In this document: one piece after another, positions 47,008 through 59,780 of the stretch | How the letters are laid out: every line of letters starts with the position of its first letter | Numbering within the stretch: position 1 is the stretch's first letter | Assembly: GCA_035222895.1 (NCBI GenBank) | Contig: JAVYIG010000632.1 | Coordinates: 310,001 to 374,000, forward strand | Length of the DNA stretch: 64,000 nt | Direction of reading: 5' to 3' | Source: Strongylocentrotus droebachiensis | Taxonomy: Eukaryota; Echinodermata; Echinoidea; Camarodonta; Strongylocentrotidae | The notes under the pieces: model-generated | Told to the model about the DNA's origin: nothing | Seen by the model: only the letters and a program-made list of their open reading frames with translations | Database searches by the model: none | Position numbers and translations under genes: made by a program

Positions 47008-47820
47008 ATTCATTATTCATGTGTCTCATGTCATAGCAACAATTTGATTAGATATTAATAAAATCACCTAGTGCCATTCTAAAGGATAAAAACTTTAAGA
47101 CTACATGTATTCCTTCTCAAATAAACCCAATTAATATACACATGATTGAAGTAGATCAAACTAGATAAAACATTCCAACACTAAAACTGAAAAGTGACCC
47201 CAATGAAGCTGATAAAAAGTTGATCTGAAAAAAGGTACCTGCAGATATAATCAGCTGACATATAAAGGAATCATACCCTTGGCCTTCCCACTCCCCCCCC
47301 CCCCCCCTCCCTAAAAAAATGGAACACTGTTTCCAATTTTCAAAAATAATATTTTATGACTTGTTCCAATTAGTATTACATATTTCTAAAATGATACATC
47401 GTCTAGGCTTTGTTGACTCTATGGAGTTTTGAGTTAGAGTGGAGCATTTACATAAATCACCATCGGACATGGTCCCAGAGGGGTAGGGAGGGAGAAAGGG
47501 GTAAGAGAAAGGAGCGGTAGAAGGGCTTTGATCTTTCATCTTAAACCAATGCCTGGTGGTGGTGAAGAAAAGAATGGTAGTAATGGAAATGAGATGGTAT
47601 TTGAAGCTGTGATATTTCTGCGTTGTGATAATTTGAGACAAACTTTGGGCACGCTTCAAGTCCGGTCATAGCTGTGGCTGGCTGGCTGGCTGGCTGGCCT
47701 GTTTCCCAGGGGGGAGGGGGCTTGGGAGGGGTATCGATGGAGCGAGCAGGAGAATGAAATAAGTGGAGGACGACAAGAAATAACATTGACTGACACAAGC
47801 AGAAAACAAAAAAACAGAGA
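47008..47820. other. Non-coding stretch with C-run and GGCT repeat
   Basis: A C-run lies at about 47291-47306 and (GGCT)n at about 47677-47697. Minus-strand frames of 95 and 101 residues have no domain. Confidence 0.5.
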
Positions 47821-47975
47821 GAATGCACAGAGAGGTAGAGGGAGAGGCTAGAGGGAGAGGGAGAGGGAGAAGAAGAAGAAGAAGAGGAGAATAAGCAAGA
47901 GAGGAACTAGAGGAAGAAGAAAAAGAAGGAGAAGAAGAAAGATAGATAGAGACAGAGAGGGGGGAGGGGGAGAGG
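47821..47975. repeat. Purine-rich low-complexity region
   Basis: GAGGGAGAGG and GAAGAAGAA runs. Confidence 0.9.
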
Positions 47976-50055
47976 GGTAATAGACGCAGTGATAACGAAG
48001 GGGGTAGTAAGCAGTGAAAAGGGAGGAGATTTTAAGGAATTATACAAAGAGAAAACTGATTGGATGAAAGCTTTTAGCCAATGAGAGGTCGTGGTAGTGC
48101 ATGACCTCCCCCTAATCATTTGCTGTGCTGTCTTAGAACAGATTCTCTATACTCCTCCTTACACAGAATCAACAAATTCATTCCACATGTATTTTACTGA
48201 TTAATGTATTTCGTCTTCAAGTGTTAACAGGCCGTCTGAATAAACAAGACTTTTATGTCATGCTATATTGAGCAGTTTGCATTGTGACAGGTATGCACGT
48301 TTTATTTTAAATACTAATTTGTAAATTTTATCTAAGTTTTAATTTAACTAGAGCAGCTTAGATCTGTGAGTAGCTTATCAATTGTTCAATCGATTATTTT
48401 TTTTACTCTGACCATATCTTTACAAAGAAGAAAGTAGTTGCAAAACTTGAAAAGATTCAACATACTCTTTAAAATGCCTTCTGGAGATAGTCAAGAAAAA
48501 GTTACAGTATGATAAAGTTGTTTACATGAACAAGTATTTGTAAACTGAACACCTGCTCCATGAACCTCTGAAAATGAAAATAAACAAACCACAAGCTGGA
48601 TAACGAACCCCCCCCCCCCCCTGGAAGCAAGTTCTAAAAGCAATACAATTTTCATTTATGATATCAATAACTTGAACCGCCTCAACATCCATAAATACCA
48701 AAATAATATTTAAAATGACTCCTTAAATATACTACACTTCGATACATTATCTTGAGGAAGGTAGATGCTATGCAATGTGTTCAATGTTAGGATTGAATTA
48801 TTTAAGTTAATGCAACAACCCATCAAGAAACAGACCACTGAGTGGATAATATGAGCATGGACCTGCTGCGGATTTGTGAGACAATATTTTAGGTGTATCA
48901 AAAAGCAATAAGCAAAAATGGTTAGCTATTTGATACATCAAATACTGTAATTTAATATCCCCTATCCACCCTGATCTCAACTCAAGCACATAACGAATTT
49001 GACACCTTTCCTAGTAAACATCAAAAGGTAGCGCCATCGTTAAAATGATGAGATTTGTCCAAATCGACCATCCTGTACTCCACCCTCTCGACCCCAATTT
49101 TGTTACTAGAAAAGCTCCTTCTGTAGTTTTTTTTTCTCTCAGACAGATTTACAGTCAATTAAACGGTTTAACTAGCAGGGAGTTTCAACTTTGACCTGCT
49201 TCAGCAAACTGATATGTACACAAGCTGTCGGTTTAACCCGATATATATACATTTTTCTGGCATTCAGTGATCATTTCAAGTAAACAGAGTCAATGCGGTA
49301 TTGCCTTTCAATTTTTTTTTCAAACACAAACAGAACATTTTTTTTAGAAACCTGATACCAGAAACAATCCATATTTATGAGAAAGTTAATTCCTGATATG
49401 GTTGGGTTTGAAGTTTGAGCATTCACTGCATTGGTACTACAGTAACACATTATCTTCAATTTATACAAAAATAACTTGGAAGCATATAGTTCTGTAATTG
49501 CTCTGACACAATACCAGAAAACAAAAGGGCTCTGCAAATAAAATGGGGTAGAGTAAAAAAAAAGAAAAAAGAAGAAGTTATTCTTGTACTCCAGCTCCTG
49601 CATATCAAAATTAATACAATTTGATATGACAACCTAGATGTTTGTGAAAAAAAAAAGTCACATTAATTTGTAAGTGAAGTACAATATATAAGATATTAGG
49701 TCATTAGGGACACCAAAAACACCAAAAAAGAAAAAACACTACCGGTAAGTAAAATAAGTCTATCCAACATGACAAATGAGAAAATAAAAAACCCAAGAAT
49801 AATATTTCCCCCAGGAGATGAATTTCGCCATGATAATGGCAGTTGATCATTCCTTATCTGTCAATAGTATTTTTAATTCTGATGGCTTATTGAAGACTTT
49901 TAGACTCAGTGATTGGACTGATGAAATAAAAGTTTCTCTAAATTGTAAATTAGAAAATGCAATGATTAAAAACAACACTTAAAACCCGATTGTTCCTTTA
50001 TAAATGAAATAAACAAATATTAGCAAAATAAATAGTCGGAGAGAAAAAAAATCAC
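47976..50055. other. Mostly unique AT-rich non-coding DNA
   Basis: A C-run is at about 48609-48620, T and A runs near 49310 and 49556. The 110-residue minus frame at 49271-49603 is Phe/Tyr-rich without a domain. No gene or repeat family recognised. Confidence 0.5.
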
Positions 50056-50059
50056 CCTC

Positions 50060-50061
<2 letters not shown>

Positions 50062-50093
<32 letters not shown>

Positions 50094-50113
50094 TCTCTCT
50101 CTCTCTCTCTCTC

Positions 50114-50150
<37 letters not shown>

Positions 50151-50174
50151 GTCTGTCTCTCTCTCTCTCTCTCT
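50062..50174. repeat. (GT)n-(CT)n-(CTGT)n compound microsatellite
   Basis: About 15 GT units, then CT, then CTGT and CT again. Confidence 0.98.
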
Positions 50175-50814
50175 TAAGAAATCAGTCAACTTCTCTGATA
50201 TGAATCACACAAACACACAAATTGGACAACGTTGGTGGCAAAAGTTGGTGTTATCTCGGAAATACAAAACTAGAACAACACGTGAGAATCTGATATGTAA
50301 GGTATGTCGATATGATATTGGCAATATCCTGTATAAGTAGCCCAGAGGTCTTTAGACCCATAGCGTCCAAGAAAAACCTCAGCGGTCAAGTCAAAGGGAT
50401 ATTTTTTTTGACAGTCAGATTTGGAGAGAGCATTTATAGAACTGTCATCAGACAAGAACTTGTATTAATCTCAATGGTTTATCGATTGGAAATTTCATAC
50501 TTGATTTTCATTTCTTCACCTCAAATACTCAAATAAATGCGCTGTTACATGATGATGGCAGAGTCAGACTTTGAATACGAATGTCTGAATAGTTTCAAGT
50601 GAAAACATGACATCATTTTGGCATGTGGTATTCAAGGGGAAGGAGTAGTGTGTGATTACCGATTGTCACCGGGAGAAAAGGGGGTTTAGCTCAAACAATT
50701 CTATGGAAGCAACTACTTCAAGACATAGTGAGATTTCCCAATCTCCACAATCATTAATTCATCAAAATTTCCTTGATTCAAAACTAAATCTTAGTTCACT
50801 GCATCTCATCGCTC

Positions 50815-51015
50815 TGTGTGCGTTAGCGCAGAGGCTAGGAGAGTCACTTGACCAAAGACTGGAATAATTCCCCATTGTTTAGAGGATGAGCATTTATACT
50901 GCAAAAACCGGTTGAGTTTCTGCTGTTGTTTAAAAAAAAAAAAACTCTAGAGGGTTTATTGTTAAAGATTTTTTGGTCATGTTTATGGGTAGTTGCCTAG
51001 CAACTTCTAACAAAA
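50815..51015 (+). repeat. Dispersed repeat R, copy 3
   Basis: Shares GACTGGAATAATTCCCCA, GAGCATTTATACTGCAAAAA and a run of A then CTCTAGAG with the copy at 30420. It ends with TTTATGGGTAGTTGCCTAGC, as does copy 2. Confidence 0.65.
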
Positions 51016-51384
51016 CTTTGTTCTGAAATATGAGAAGAAAAAAAAGATGGTTATTGCTTGCAGTTTTAATGCCCCATTGTAGGACATGTAATCACAGATG
51101 AATGTAACTGCTTATAAGATTGGGAATGAAATGAGCCATATTTTATTTGCAGCCTTATTGTAATAATTCCTACCCATATTGGGTTCCTTCGATCCTAAGC
51201 TGTTGTACCTCTATCCATCACTCACTGGTCAGCTAATGTCTGGTCAGCTAATGTCTGGTCAGCAAGCAAGCAAGCGTCCACTCTCCGACCATTCTGTCCT
51301 AGGATGGAGAGGTCAATGTGATGGTCATTGATGTCCCATGACACTGACCACTAGTCTGGACACCAAAGACCGTTGTTCCAATTC

Positions 51385-51640
51385 CGAAGCAAATTAAAAC
51401 ATGGCAAAACACTTAATTCAAGTATGGTTGTACACTTTACAGCGCACATTCTCCACTCCACTGGGGAGCATTCCCGCAAGTAACCTATTTGTGTGTATGT
51501 GCTATTCCAATCACATTAACGTCTGCATCCTACTGGGTACCCATTTGTCACATGGGTGGAGAGCAGCAATGAAGACAAAATGCGTGCTCAAGGACAAATT
51601 TGAGGGGGCTTGAACCCACAATCTACATGTATGCATTACC
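51385..51640 (-). repeat. SINE-like repeat (S2 group), inverted
   Basis: Carries ACATTCTCCACTCCACTGGG, GGGTACCCATTTGTCACATG and, near its end, GGGGGCTTGAACCCACAATC. These are the reverse of motifs in the 43060-43330 copy. Its flank at 51223-51260 is a GTCAGCTAATGTCTG direct repeat. Confidence 0.65.
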
Positions 51641-53650
51641 AGTGAAGTGATTGAAACTAATAATGATGACACCTCATGCCATCTTATTTTCAGTCAATAC
51701 TACATTGAAATCAATGTCATTCCAATAAAAAACCATGGTTATATCTCACTGGTCATTTAAGGCCTGAATCCCACGGCTATACGGGCAATCACTGCATCTT
51801 TCACCCCATTTGACCAGTTTGGATTATGAAACAAACAAATCAGGCCCATGCTTAACGTCTAATGAAGGAAATACAAGTCCTGTCACATATGATCTCACTT
51901 TAGACACCCCGCCCCCATTCACACTGACAAAGAATCAAAGTCAACGTTAACTTCTCTAACAATTATCAAGGACAAAATAGCTGAAAAGCATACAAAGTAG
52001 GTAGGCTTAAGTTATATATTCAATTTAGTAAGTATAACAGTGTAACATGTAAATGGAAAAAAAGGGAAGTGTTTTTCTGTTCAACCAAACTCATTATGGC
52101 TAAGTTTCAAGAACAGAATTTTGTCTCAATATTATATTTGGGTTGTACGACACTTGCTCCTGCGAAAATTGCTACGCATTAATTTCGAACACAAACTGAA
52201 TTCTTCACTTCAACCCTCGGACCTAACACTGACCCTAACCCTAAACCTGACTCTAAACCTAAACTTACCCTGAAACCTAATTCAAACATCAAAACTAACC
52301 CTACACTTTTGATGAAATAAAGCCTGGATCAACCGTCTCACTAGTAAATATTAGATCACTATTCATTTCTCAATGTAACATCCATATTCAAACAGTAGCA
52401 CCCCCCCCTCCCTCCCCCACCACAACCATGACATGAAGTTTATTATGTAGAAACTGCTTCAATTATTTATTTCTTTCCACTTTATAGAGTTTGAACTTCA
52501 GGTTCAATCCATGTAAAACCCAGTTTAAACTAACGTATGAATGCTCCCAGACCCTAACAGCTTAGCAGATGGGGGGTGGTCAACTGATCATCACTGTCCT
52601 AGGTCAAAGGAATAGAGTTACAAACTTGACCAGTACGAAGGGCAGTCCCTTTACCACCGACAAGCTTAGCGGTAATGAGGCGGAGAGAAAATATCTGTCC
52701 TATAAATCCATCTAAGCCTCTAAACAAAGACCTCAAAATGATCTGACTTAGAAAATGGAATTGATAAATTCATCAACACCAACTACATCTGTATACTCGA
52801 CTCGAGGGATGATCCAGTCCACTGCTCTCTAACAATTTGAAGTTCAACTTTGCTCCTTTCATTAACTCTGTCAAAAATTAACTAATTAAAAAGAAAATTA
52901 TTTTCTCTCCAACTCTGTGCACTAAAACAGTCTAACTTCTCATTATTTGTGTCTTCTTTTATCTTTCTTTACTTTTACACTCAATGGACTTGAAGAAAAA
53001 AATGAATACAATTTATCAAAACGTTGCGTGTGGGAAAATGGGCTCTTTATTTTACATCAACTTTACCCCATTTTTCAAATTAATCAACTTCGCATTTCAA
53101 ATTTGAATCGACTTTCAATACCTTATATTCATATCAACAAAATTCTTACCAACAAATAGGATAAGATTGAATACTGACAACTGACACAAGGAAAAAGGAT
53201 TTGTCAAATGGACGTGGGGTCAAAGAATACAGGAAACTGATTGTGACAAAACAGACATCAAAAACTAAATGTGTGTATCTCATTGGTGAGTATAGTAGTG
53301 GACATGGCTAGGAGTGATTGGTTTAGCATTCTAATGATTGGCATACACTGGTAAAAGGCTGCAAATTTAATTTGTTTATAGGTGCAGGGAAGAAAGACTT
53401 GTAATCAGTTGTCCATTTGAAGAAATGTCTTCTACCAAACAAGTCCGTTCACACAAAGGCAAAGATCGGATTTGAAACTCTGAAAACTTACACAGTAATC
53501 TTGAAGGTTTTTTTCAGATCAAATATCTTGATAAAATGGCTAGAGAGAACTGATAATAGTAGAGTGCTTAGAAACCCCAATTTAAATGTACATCAATTGT
53601 AATATGATCTGAAATACTGATTTTCAGATTCAAAGTTATTTTGTGGGAAT
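51641..53650. other. Mostly unique non-coding DNA
   Basis: A degenerate CCCTAA-like run is at about 52216-52305. C-run at about 52400-52407. No gene recognised. Confidence 0.5.
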
Positions 53651-53654
53651 TAAG

Positions 53655-53840
53655 GTAGCTTGCGCTATTACAGTCTATGTAAATGGGTACTTGGTAGGAT
53701 TATTCCTCGAAATGTACTGTTCGCTCATATTGGCTACCAGGCTATAGCGAGGGTAATAACTTCCAAAACTCTTTGAAAGTGTATAGGGACGTTATAATGT
53801 GATATGCGCTATACAACAACGGAACATATTCAAATTTTAT
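53655..53840 (-). repeat. SINE-like repeat (S1 group), inverted
   Basis: Reverse of 35540-35745: GGTAGGATTATTCCTCGAAA, GGGTAATAACTTCCAAAACT, GTGATATGCGCTATAC. Confidence 0.65.
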
Positions 53841-53844
53841 GCAT

Positions 53845-54655
53845 ACTTTTTAAACAAAGGTTGATCTCGACAACTTTAAAGCTTGCACGAGGCTAACCCG
53901 ACATAGCAACAAGTGATGTAAACAGACTGGTATTGTAGTTAATTCATTAATAATAGGTTAATGGAATAATTCTCATCACTAGGTCCCCAGGAAAGAAACA
54001 TAAATTTGAATATGTCTCTAAACCTGACTATTCAGACTGCAGGTTTATCTGGAATTTAATCCAAAATCCATGTATGATCATGAGACCAGGGGAAAAAATA
54101 CAAGGGGGCTCTGGGGAATTTGCCCCTGAAATGCCAAAAAAGAGCCCCCGAAAGTCATAAAAGAGCCCCCAAAAATGTGCATATAGTTCAATACAAAACA
54201 AATTAAATAGTGTTATTTTCATGCAAGCAAGCTTGAAAAGTATAGCCCCCGAGATGTTCCTGCATGAGACCGGTCCCTACCCCGATGTGGTGTGAAAGCA
54301 ACCAGCAATCTGGCAATGAGCTTTGTCTATTCCATCATGATTGGATAGTAAAGAGGAAGTATTTGATGAGCATCACTCAAGATACACTCCAGGAGTCTAG
54401 CTAGAGTCTAGAGAAGAATGGACCTTTGTACCAATCACTTTCCCCATCTAAAACTACCGGTAATCAGAAAATCAGGTAGTACCTCTCATTGGTACTGAAT
54501 TAACTGTTAAGTTCCACTTCCTTTATACTTCATACTTACAATGTTGTATTTAGTTTAAACAGCAGGACTCTAATATTTTAACTTCTTAATTTGAGAGAAC
54601 AAAAGGCTTGCCATTCTTCTTCAGATTAAAAAAACAAAAGAATTTACAAGATGTT
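53845..54655. other. Non-coding stretch, no feature seen
   Basis: A local duplication of AAAAGAGCCCCCxAAA occurs at about 54138 and 54160. No gene. Confidence 0.5.
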
Positions 54656-54662
54656 TTATTAA

Positions 54663-55042
54663 AGGGATCCGGTAACTTTGCCTCAGATTCTGAAACAAAA
54701 TCCTGGATTTAGCTTATGCTGCAATGATAATTATAAATCTTTAGGTCAGTCAGGAACCCCATGAATTTTATAAGCCGATCGCCTGTTTGATTATCAAGAT
54801 ATTTATGATTGGAATTACAAATTTTGAAAACCGTTTGCCAAACGGTTTTCATAACACTACAGTCTATTGGGGAAAAGGAGTATGGTAAAACCGGTCACTC
54901 AAAGATTTTTACTTTTTTGAGGCACTTCTTGATCATTTTGAAGCGCGATTTTTTTTTTAGGGCCTAAATATTACACCATATCACAGACACTGATAACACG
55001 TAGGGCCGTGCATCTCAGATTTAACATTGTTAAACGATGCCT
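54663..55042 (-). mobile_element. B-family MITE, copy 2 (TTAA-flanked)
   Basis: 380 bp, inverted relative to copy 1. Begins AGGGATCCGGTAACTTTG and ends GTTAAACGATGCCT, TTAA at 54659-54662 and 55043-55046. The internal palindrome reads AAAACCGTTTGCC-AAACGGTTTT at about 54827-54850. It shares its right TTAA with the C-family copy that follows. Confidence 0.9.
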
Positions 55043-55046
55043 TTAA

Positions 55047-55547
55047 AGGTAATACAAAGTTTTGGGAAATTTTGAAAATTGGCTGGAAATGATTCTTTAC
55101 AATTTTGATATATTTGGATGCCCATGTGGATGTATTATAATCACTAGAAAATTCAGCCCCTAAAACACTTCGGCTTTCGAGAAATATTGAATATAAAAAT
55201 TTACCGGTGCTCCCGGTAAATGTTGATAAATTTCAAATAGCGCCTACGGCCGTACGATGGTAGCTGCGACCATGACAATATCAGAATATGTAGTTGTGAT
55301 ATATAATTTTCAAACGGTAATAGCTAATCGGTCGATATTAGTCGAGAAACATTGTTTTATAACTTAATTAATATCTTGACCTTAAGAGGGAGCTATAAAA
55401 CATAAAGAGTGTATTATTTACAATTTCATAACTTCAGACTCGATTTCAACCGTGACAACGATCACTGAATATTGTAGGATCGCATATGTTTCAAATTTGT
55501 TCATTTAAACCAAATTCATGACCCCATACCAAAACTTTGTATTACCT
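55047..55547 (+). mobile_element. C-family MITE, copy 2 (TTAA-flanked)
   Basis: 501 bp. Begins AGGTAATACAAAGTTTTGG and ends CCAAAACTTTGTATTACCT; TTAA at 55043-55046 and 55548-55551. Nearly identical in length and sequence to 39819-40320. Confidence 0.93.
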
Positions 55548-55551
55548 TTAA

Positions 55552-56070
55552 GATGATAAATAAAACAAAAAGAGGAATCTCAAATTTAAAAAATGGTTTC
55601 ACGACATGATTTTATTTTAAAAGTTCAGGTGAAATAAATCAACAGAATGATTGAGGGGGCAACTGTAAACAAGAAAGGAAGAAGAAAAGTAACATGGCAG
55701 CTCAGAATTGAAAGAAAGGATTGTATTTGGCCAGTCCGGTTCAATTGATGCCTGAAAATGGATTTTGACAGGAGGCAAACAGGATGAATATCACCTAATG
55801 ATATTATCAGGTTAGGGGCTAAAGGAATCAAAATAAAGTCATTAAGAGATCATTACTGATCTTGTCATTAAATGGTTGATAGCTAGCTCCTAGCTCTGTC
55901 ATCTAACCCTATCAGTCAATGAGATGTGATGATTACAATGTGTCTTTCTGCTAGATTCATCAGCGAAACAATGAACCCCTGATGGGGAAAAGGTTGATAT
56001 CTAAATCAATAACTGGTAAAAGAATATCTGGTACAAAGAAGGTACACTACATGCAAAGAATGTAAGTTGT
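55552..56070. other. Non-coding stretch, no feature seen
   Basis: No gene or repeat recognised. Confidence 0.5.
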
Positions 56071-56077
56071 TTGCTTG

Positions 56078-56133
56078 GAGCCAGAAGGGTATTAACTCAT
56101 ACACTTTGATACAGAGTTATACCCTTCTGGCTC
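56078..56133. repeat. Short hairpin family P, copy 2
   Basis: GGAGCCAGAAGGGTATTAACT pattern (arms about 20 bp) pairs with GTTATACCCTTCTGGCTC; loop about 14 bp. One of five related hairpins in the window. Confidence 0.88.
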
Positions 56134-56139
56134 TGAATA

Positions 56140-57040
56140 GATGATAAATAGTTTTGTTTATAAGATTTTATTTATTTTACTATATTTCACACTTATATAT
56201 ACACTAAGAAACACAGGCATGTTGATCAACATTTTTTCAAAATCATTACAGATTAAAATCTTTAGAACAATTCTTCACTGTTTTCATGATTTTTATCTGC
56301 AACAAATAAACTTGTACCAAGATTGGGCATGAATGCAAAAAAAAAGTTTCTTATTTAAACTAAGCTGCAGCACGATTTCCATGAAAAAAATAAATATATA
56401 TCCTTTTTCATTGTTCTAGAGCCAAATCGGACAAAAAATGCAAAAAGTTATGAATTAAAAAAAAATTGTAATCACTATACCTACCGGTACTTCAAATTGA
56501 TATTATTGATATATTTGTACACCACTTTTGGTGGAGTTGTGTATGACTATGTCACACACCACTAACCAAATTGCTAATGTGAGATTTGCATAGAATTGGT
56601 GATTTCATATTTCAAACATTCATTACTACCTTATTATTGGTCCGATTTATTTCAAACTTTGACCATTCTGCTTTTCTAATTTTTCTGCTTTCATACAAAT
56701 GAAGTAAAAGTAAAAAGACAAGAAATGGGAGAAAAGGCATACACATGAAGGAGGAGACTCTTCAAATTAAAACAAAATCCTAAAGACCCAAATTCAATCA
56801 ATTTCCATCCATCCATCACTACCACTTTATTCTCTGCAACACCAATTCTTAAGATACCACCCAATGCGGTATCTCTTTACACCAGAATGTTTAGACTCCA
56901 TCTCGTGACCCATCCGTAACTATGACGACAGTCTGATGTCAATGCCCTAAGGTGATCGTAGGATGACACCTATTAGTATTCCTGTCACTGTCTTTACATC
57001 GCAAAAACCTTTTCTTTGTTCAATCCTTTTAAATATAATT
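56140..57040. other. AT-rich non-coding DNA
   Basis: No gene or repeat recognised. Confidence 0.5.
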
Positions 57041-57044
57041 TGCT

Positions 57045-57104
57045 GAGAGCCGTAAGTGCCTAAACTAATAGCAGTTTACAGAGTTAATTCCTTTATGGCT
57101 CTAA
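57045..57104. repeat. Short hairpin family P, copy 3 (degenerate)
   Basis: AGAGCCGTAAGTGCCTAAAC pairs imperfectly with GAGTTAATTCCTTTATGGCTCT. The loop length resembles the other copies. Confidence 0.55.
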
Positions 57105-57580
57105 CATGAGATAGTAAGGAATTTAGGGAGAAGTTGAAAAAAGTATCGTGGTGTTTTATCTGGGAGCATTTAAGCATACTTTTAAGCCAATTGAAGAGTA
57201 AATTAAAAGTAACTACCTTAATGAGAAGCTTTCTATTTGAATGCCTTGCCAAATGTACCTCCATTTTGTATGTTTAGAATATTCAATATCCCAAATCAGG
57301 AACAAGGTTTGAAACATACAATAAAACAACCACACAAACATCAACAAAGGCTTAAATGCCTACTTGACTGATTGTAGAGAATTATTTGATCAATCAAAAC
57401 TTTTTCCCCAGTTCTAATATTTATATTTACGTACATCTATCATTGCTATTTGAAGAGTCACAAAAGAGTCCTACAATGTGTATATCACCAAAAGATAGAT
57501 ACAACATTCCAGCCCATTGTGATAACAGCATCTGAATCAATATCACTGAAAGAATGTTTTACGTTATTACATATCATGTT

Positions 57581-57640
57581 TGGAGCCAAAAGGGCATTAA
57601 CTCATATACAACAACACAGAATTAATGCCCTTCTGCCTCT
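57581..57640. repeat. Short hairpin family P, copy 4
   Basis: TGGAGCCAAAAGGGCATTAA pairs with TTAATGCCCTTCTGCCTCT with two mismatches; loop about 20 bp. Confidence 0.85.
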
Positions 57641-57708
57641 TATCAGATGATATCGATTGCCAAAATGATTTTGTTCAAATGCCTGTATCTGTACATTATT
57701 TGTATCAT

Positions 57709-58335
57709 GAAAGAATAAGAAAGTGCATTTTCTGTATTTTTTTGATAGGTACCAAGTGGAGTGGTCATATCATCTTATTTTGATGGCTTGTCATCACCAC
57801 ACAGTTGGCTCAATCTCTTTTTTTGTAAAAGTTGTGAATCTCAACAAATTGTTCAATATCTATAAACAATCTTCCTTCTTAAAGTTTCGTTCACTGATTT
57901 GAAACCCAATAAATACAAACAAAATTAAAGAATAAGAAAGTGCATTTTCAATATTTTCAAAATGGAGTGGTCACAATCCTATTTTGATGGTCCTTACGGT
58001 TGAACTTTAGCAAGCAAGTGATGAGATGGACCCCTGGGATTAGACCAATCATCTATGGCTTGTCATCACTAGACAGTTGGCTCAATCTCTTTAAAAAAAA
58101 GTTGCAAATCTCAACAAATTGTTGAACATCTAGAAACAATCTTCCTTCTTAAAGGTACGTTCACTGATTGGACACCAAATAAAATACAAGTATCTATGGC
58201 TTGTCATCACTGCACAGTTGGCTCGATCTCTTTAAAAAAAAGTTGCAAATCTCAACAAATTGTTGAACATCTAGAAACAATCTTCCTTTTTAAAGGTACA
58301 TTCACTGATTTTAAATCGATAAATACAAACAGAGA
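57709..58335. repeat. Complex tandem repeat, units of 217 and 141 bp
   Basis: AAGAATAAGAAAGTGCATTT occurs at 57711 and 57928. CTTGTCATCAC...CAGTTGGCTC with AATCTCAACAAATTGTT and AACAATCTTCCTT occurs three times, at about 57786, 58059 and 58200; the last two are 141 bp apart. A block was apparently duplicated at two scales. Confidence 0.88.
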
Positions 58336-59780
58336 TATTTTTATGCCTGCATATGGAAGATATTTTTATCCAAAAAAGGTATAGCATGTTCGCAAAGACA
58401 TTTTTAGCCATATCATATCTCTAAAGAAACAAAGCTGATTTAGCTCAATGGAAAAATAATCTTGTATAAGCCTTGGAAAATATCCTAGTGAACAAAAAGC
58501 ACCCCAAGAGGTTAGTAGAAGAATACGGATATGAATTTGTCCATCAACAAAAAGTACAAATGTCATTTCTCAAGTTCCAATATTGGTTACTTTCTAAACA
58601 TAATAATTTCATAATTTTATCCCCCTATTTACAAGTCATTTCTGGAGCGTGCCTATCCACAGATCATTCTTCGAATTCTTCCCAATGCAAGGACAATACC
58701 TTTAAGAGCCAATTTGATAAAAAAATGCTAAGCAATTTTGGAAACTTTGTTTATGCATGGGTCACTGTAGGGCAATTGAACCTTTCAAACATAACCCTCA
58801 CTACTTTTCATCAATCTCAACTACGTTTCAATCTTATTATTTGTTTGAAGCTTTGTTCTTATGAATTTTGTGATTAAAATAGAGCTGAAACAGGCTTGTT
58901 TCATACTTGAAATAGTCGCCATGCTTTGCTGATAGTGTCTTAGCGCTTTGGGTCAATCTTGAACTGAATTTTCTATTAGAAATAAAATGTAATGTGAAGA
59001 AGGCCAACTTAGAGACAAGATGCACTGCATGTGTTTATTATGAGGCTTTCATCCTTCATAGGACGTGAAATAAACAATAAGAAAGGTCAGATTTTGTTTT
59101 GATTTTTTTTTTTTTTTTTTAATTTAATTTTTTTTTTACTGCGAAGGCAAATTGTTGAGAACTTGAAGGGAGACGAAATACCAAGATTGTGACTCGGACT
59201 AAACAATTATTACTTTTTTTTTTTTAATTAATATAAAATATCACTTTTTTTAATTCAGATGGGGGCACGTTCAGCTCAAGCCTTCTTGGAACCAATGGGC
59301 ATACATGTACACAACAACCTCATTAATTACATAACTGTCCATAATCGTCCCCCCCCTCCCCCAAGTCCTCCCCATTTTAACCAAATCTTGGATCCATTTC
59401 GATCTACAACTTATTTGATGATCTCATCTGATTCAGGAATGTTTTAGGGATGTTTTTTTTTTGGGGGGGGGGGGGGGATGGGGAGGTAAAGTCTATTTCT
59501 CCGCCCCCATCCCTCTCCATATCTTCTCAAAATGAGAAAAATGTTCAGACTTGCTTGCAATGAAGTACTGTCTGTATTTGATTGGCACCTACTGGTATGA
59601 AAGTCCAAAGTCAATGAAGAGCTTTTTGTAAGACCTACCGTAAATCTCCCCCCACCCCCTCTAGAAGTCGACCATGTCGCACAATAAGAACAGGGGCTAA
59701 TAATATGAAATCAAAACTTTGTAGGCTCTCACGTGCAGGTGTTCATAACTTTAGAAGAATGCATCGAAAGGTAAAGTAAT
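58336..59780. other. Non-coding stretch with T and G runs
   Basis: T-runs at about 59105-59140 and 59212-59225, C-run near 59349, G-run at about 59462-59476. The 134-residue frame at 58473-58877 shows no domain. Confidence 0.5.

Noticed and set aside
47541-47828. 95-residue minus-strand frame with a hydrophobic start
   Set aside because: The apparent signal peptide and Pro-rich part come from GGCT and purine-rich low-complexity sequence; no other support.
52216-52305. A true chromosome end
   Set aside because: The telomere-like run is short, degenerate and embedded in ordinary DNA on both sides.
58473-58877. 134-residue open frame
   Set aside because: Not low-complexity but AT-rich, without a domain, signal or splice context. 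The length is within what AT-rich DNA gives by chance over 64 kb.
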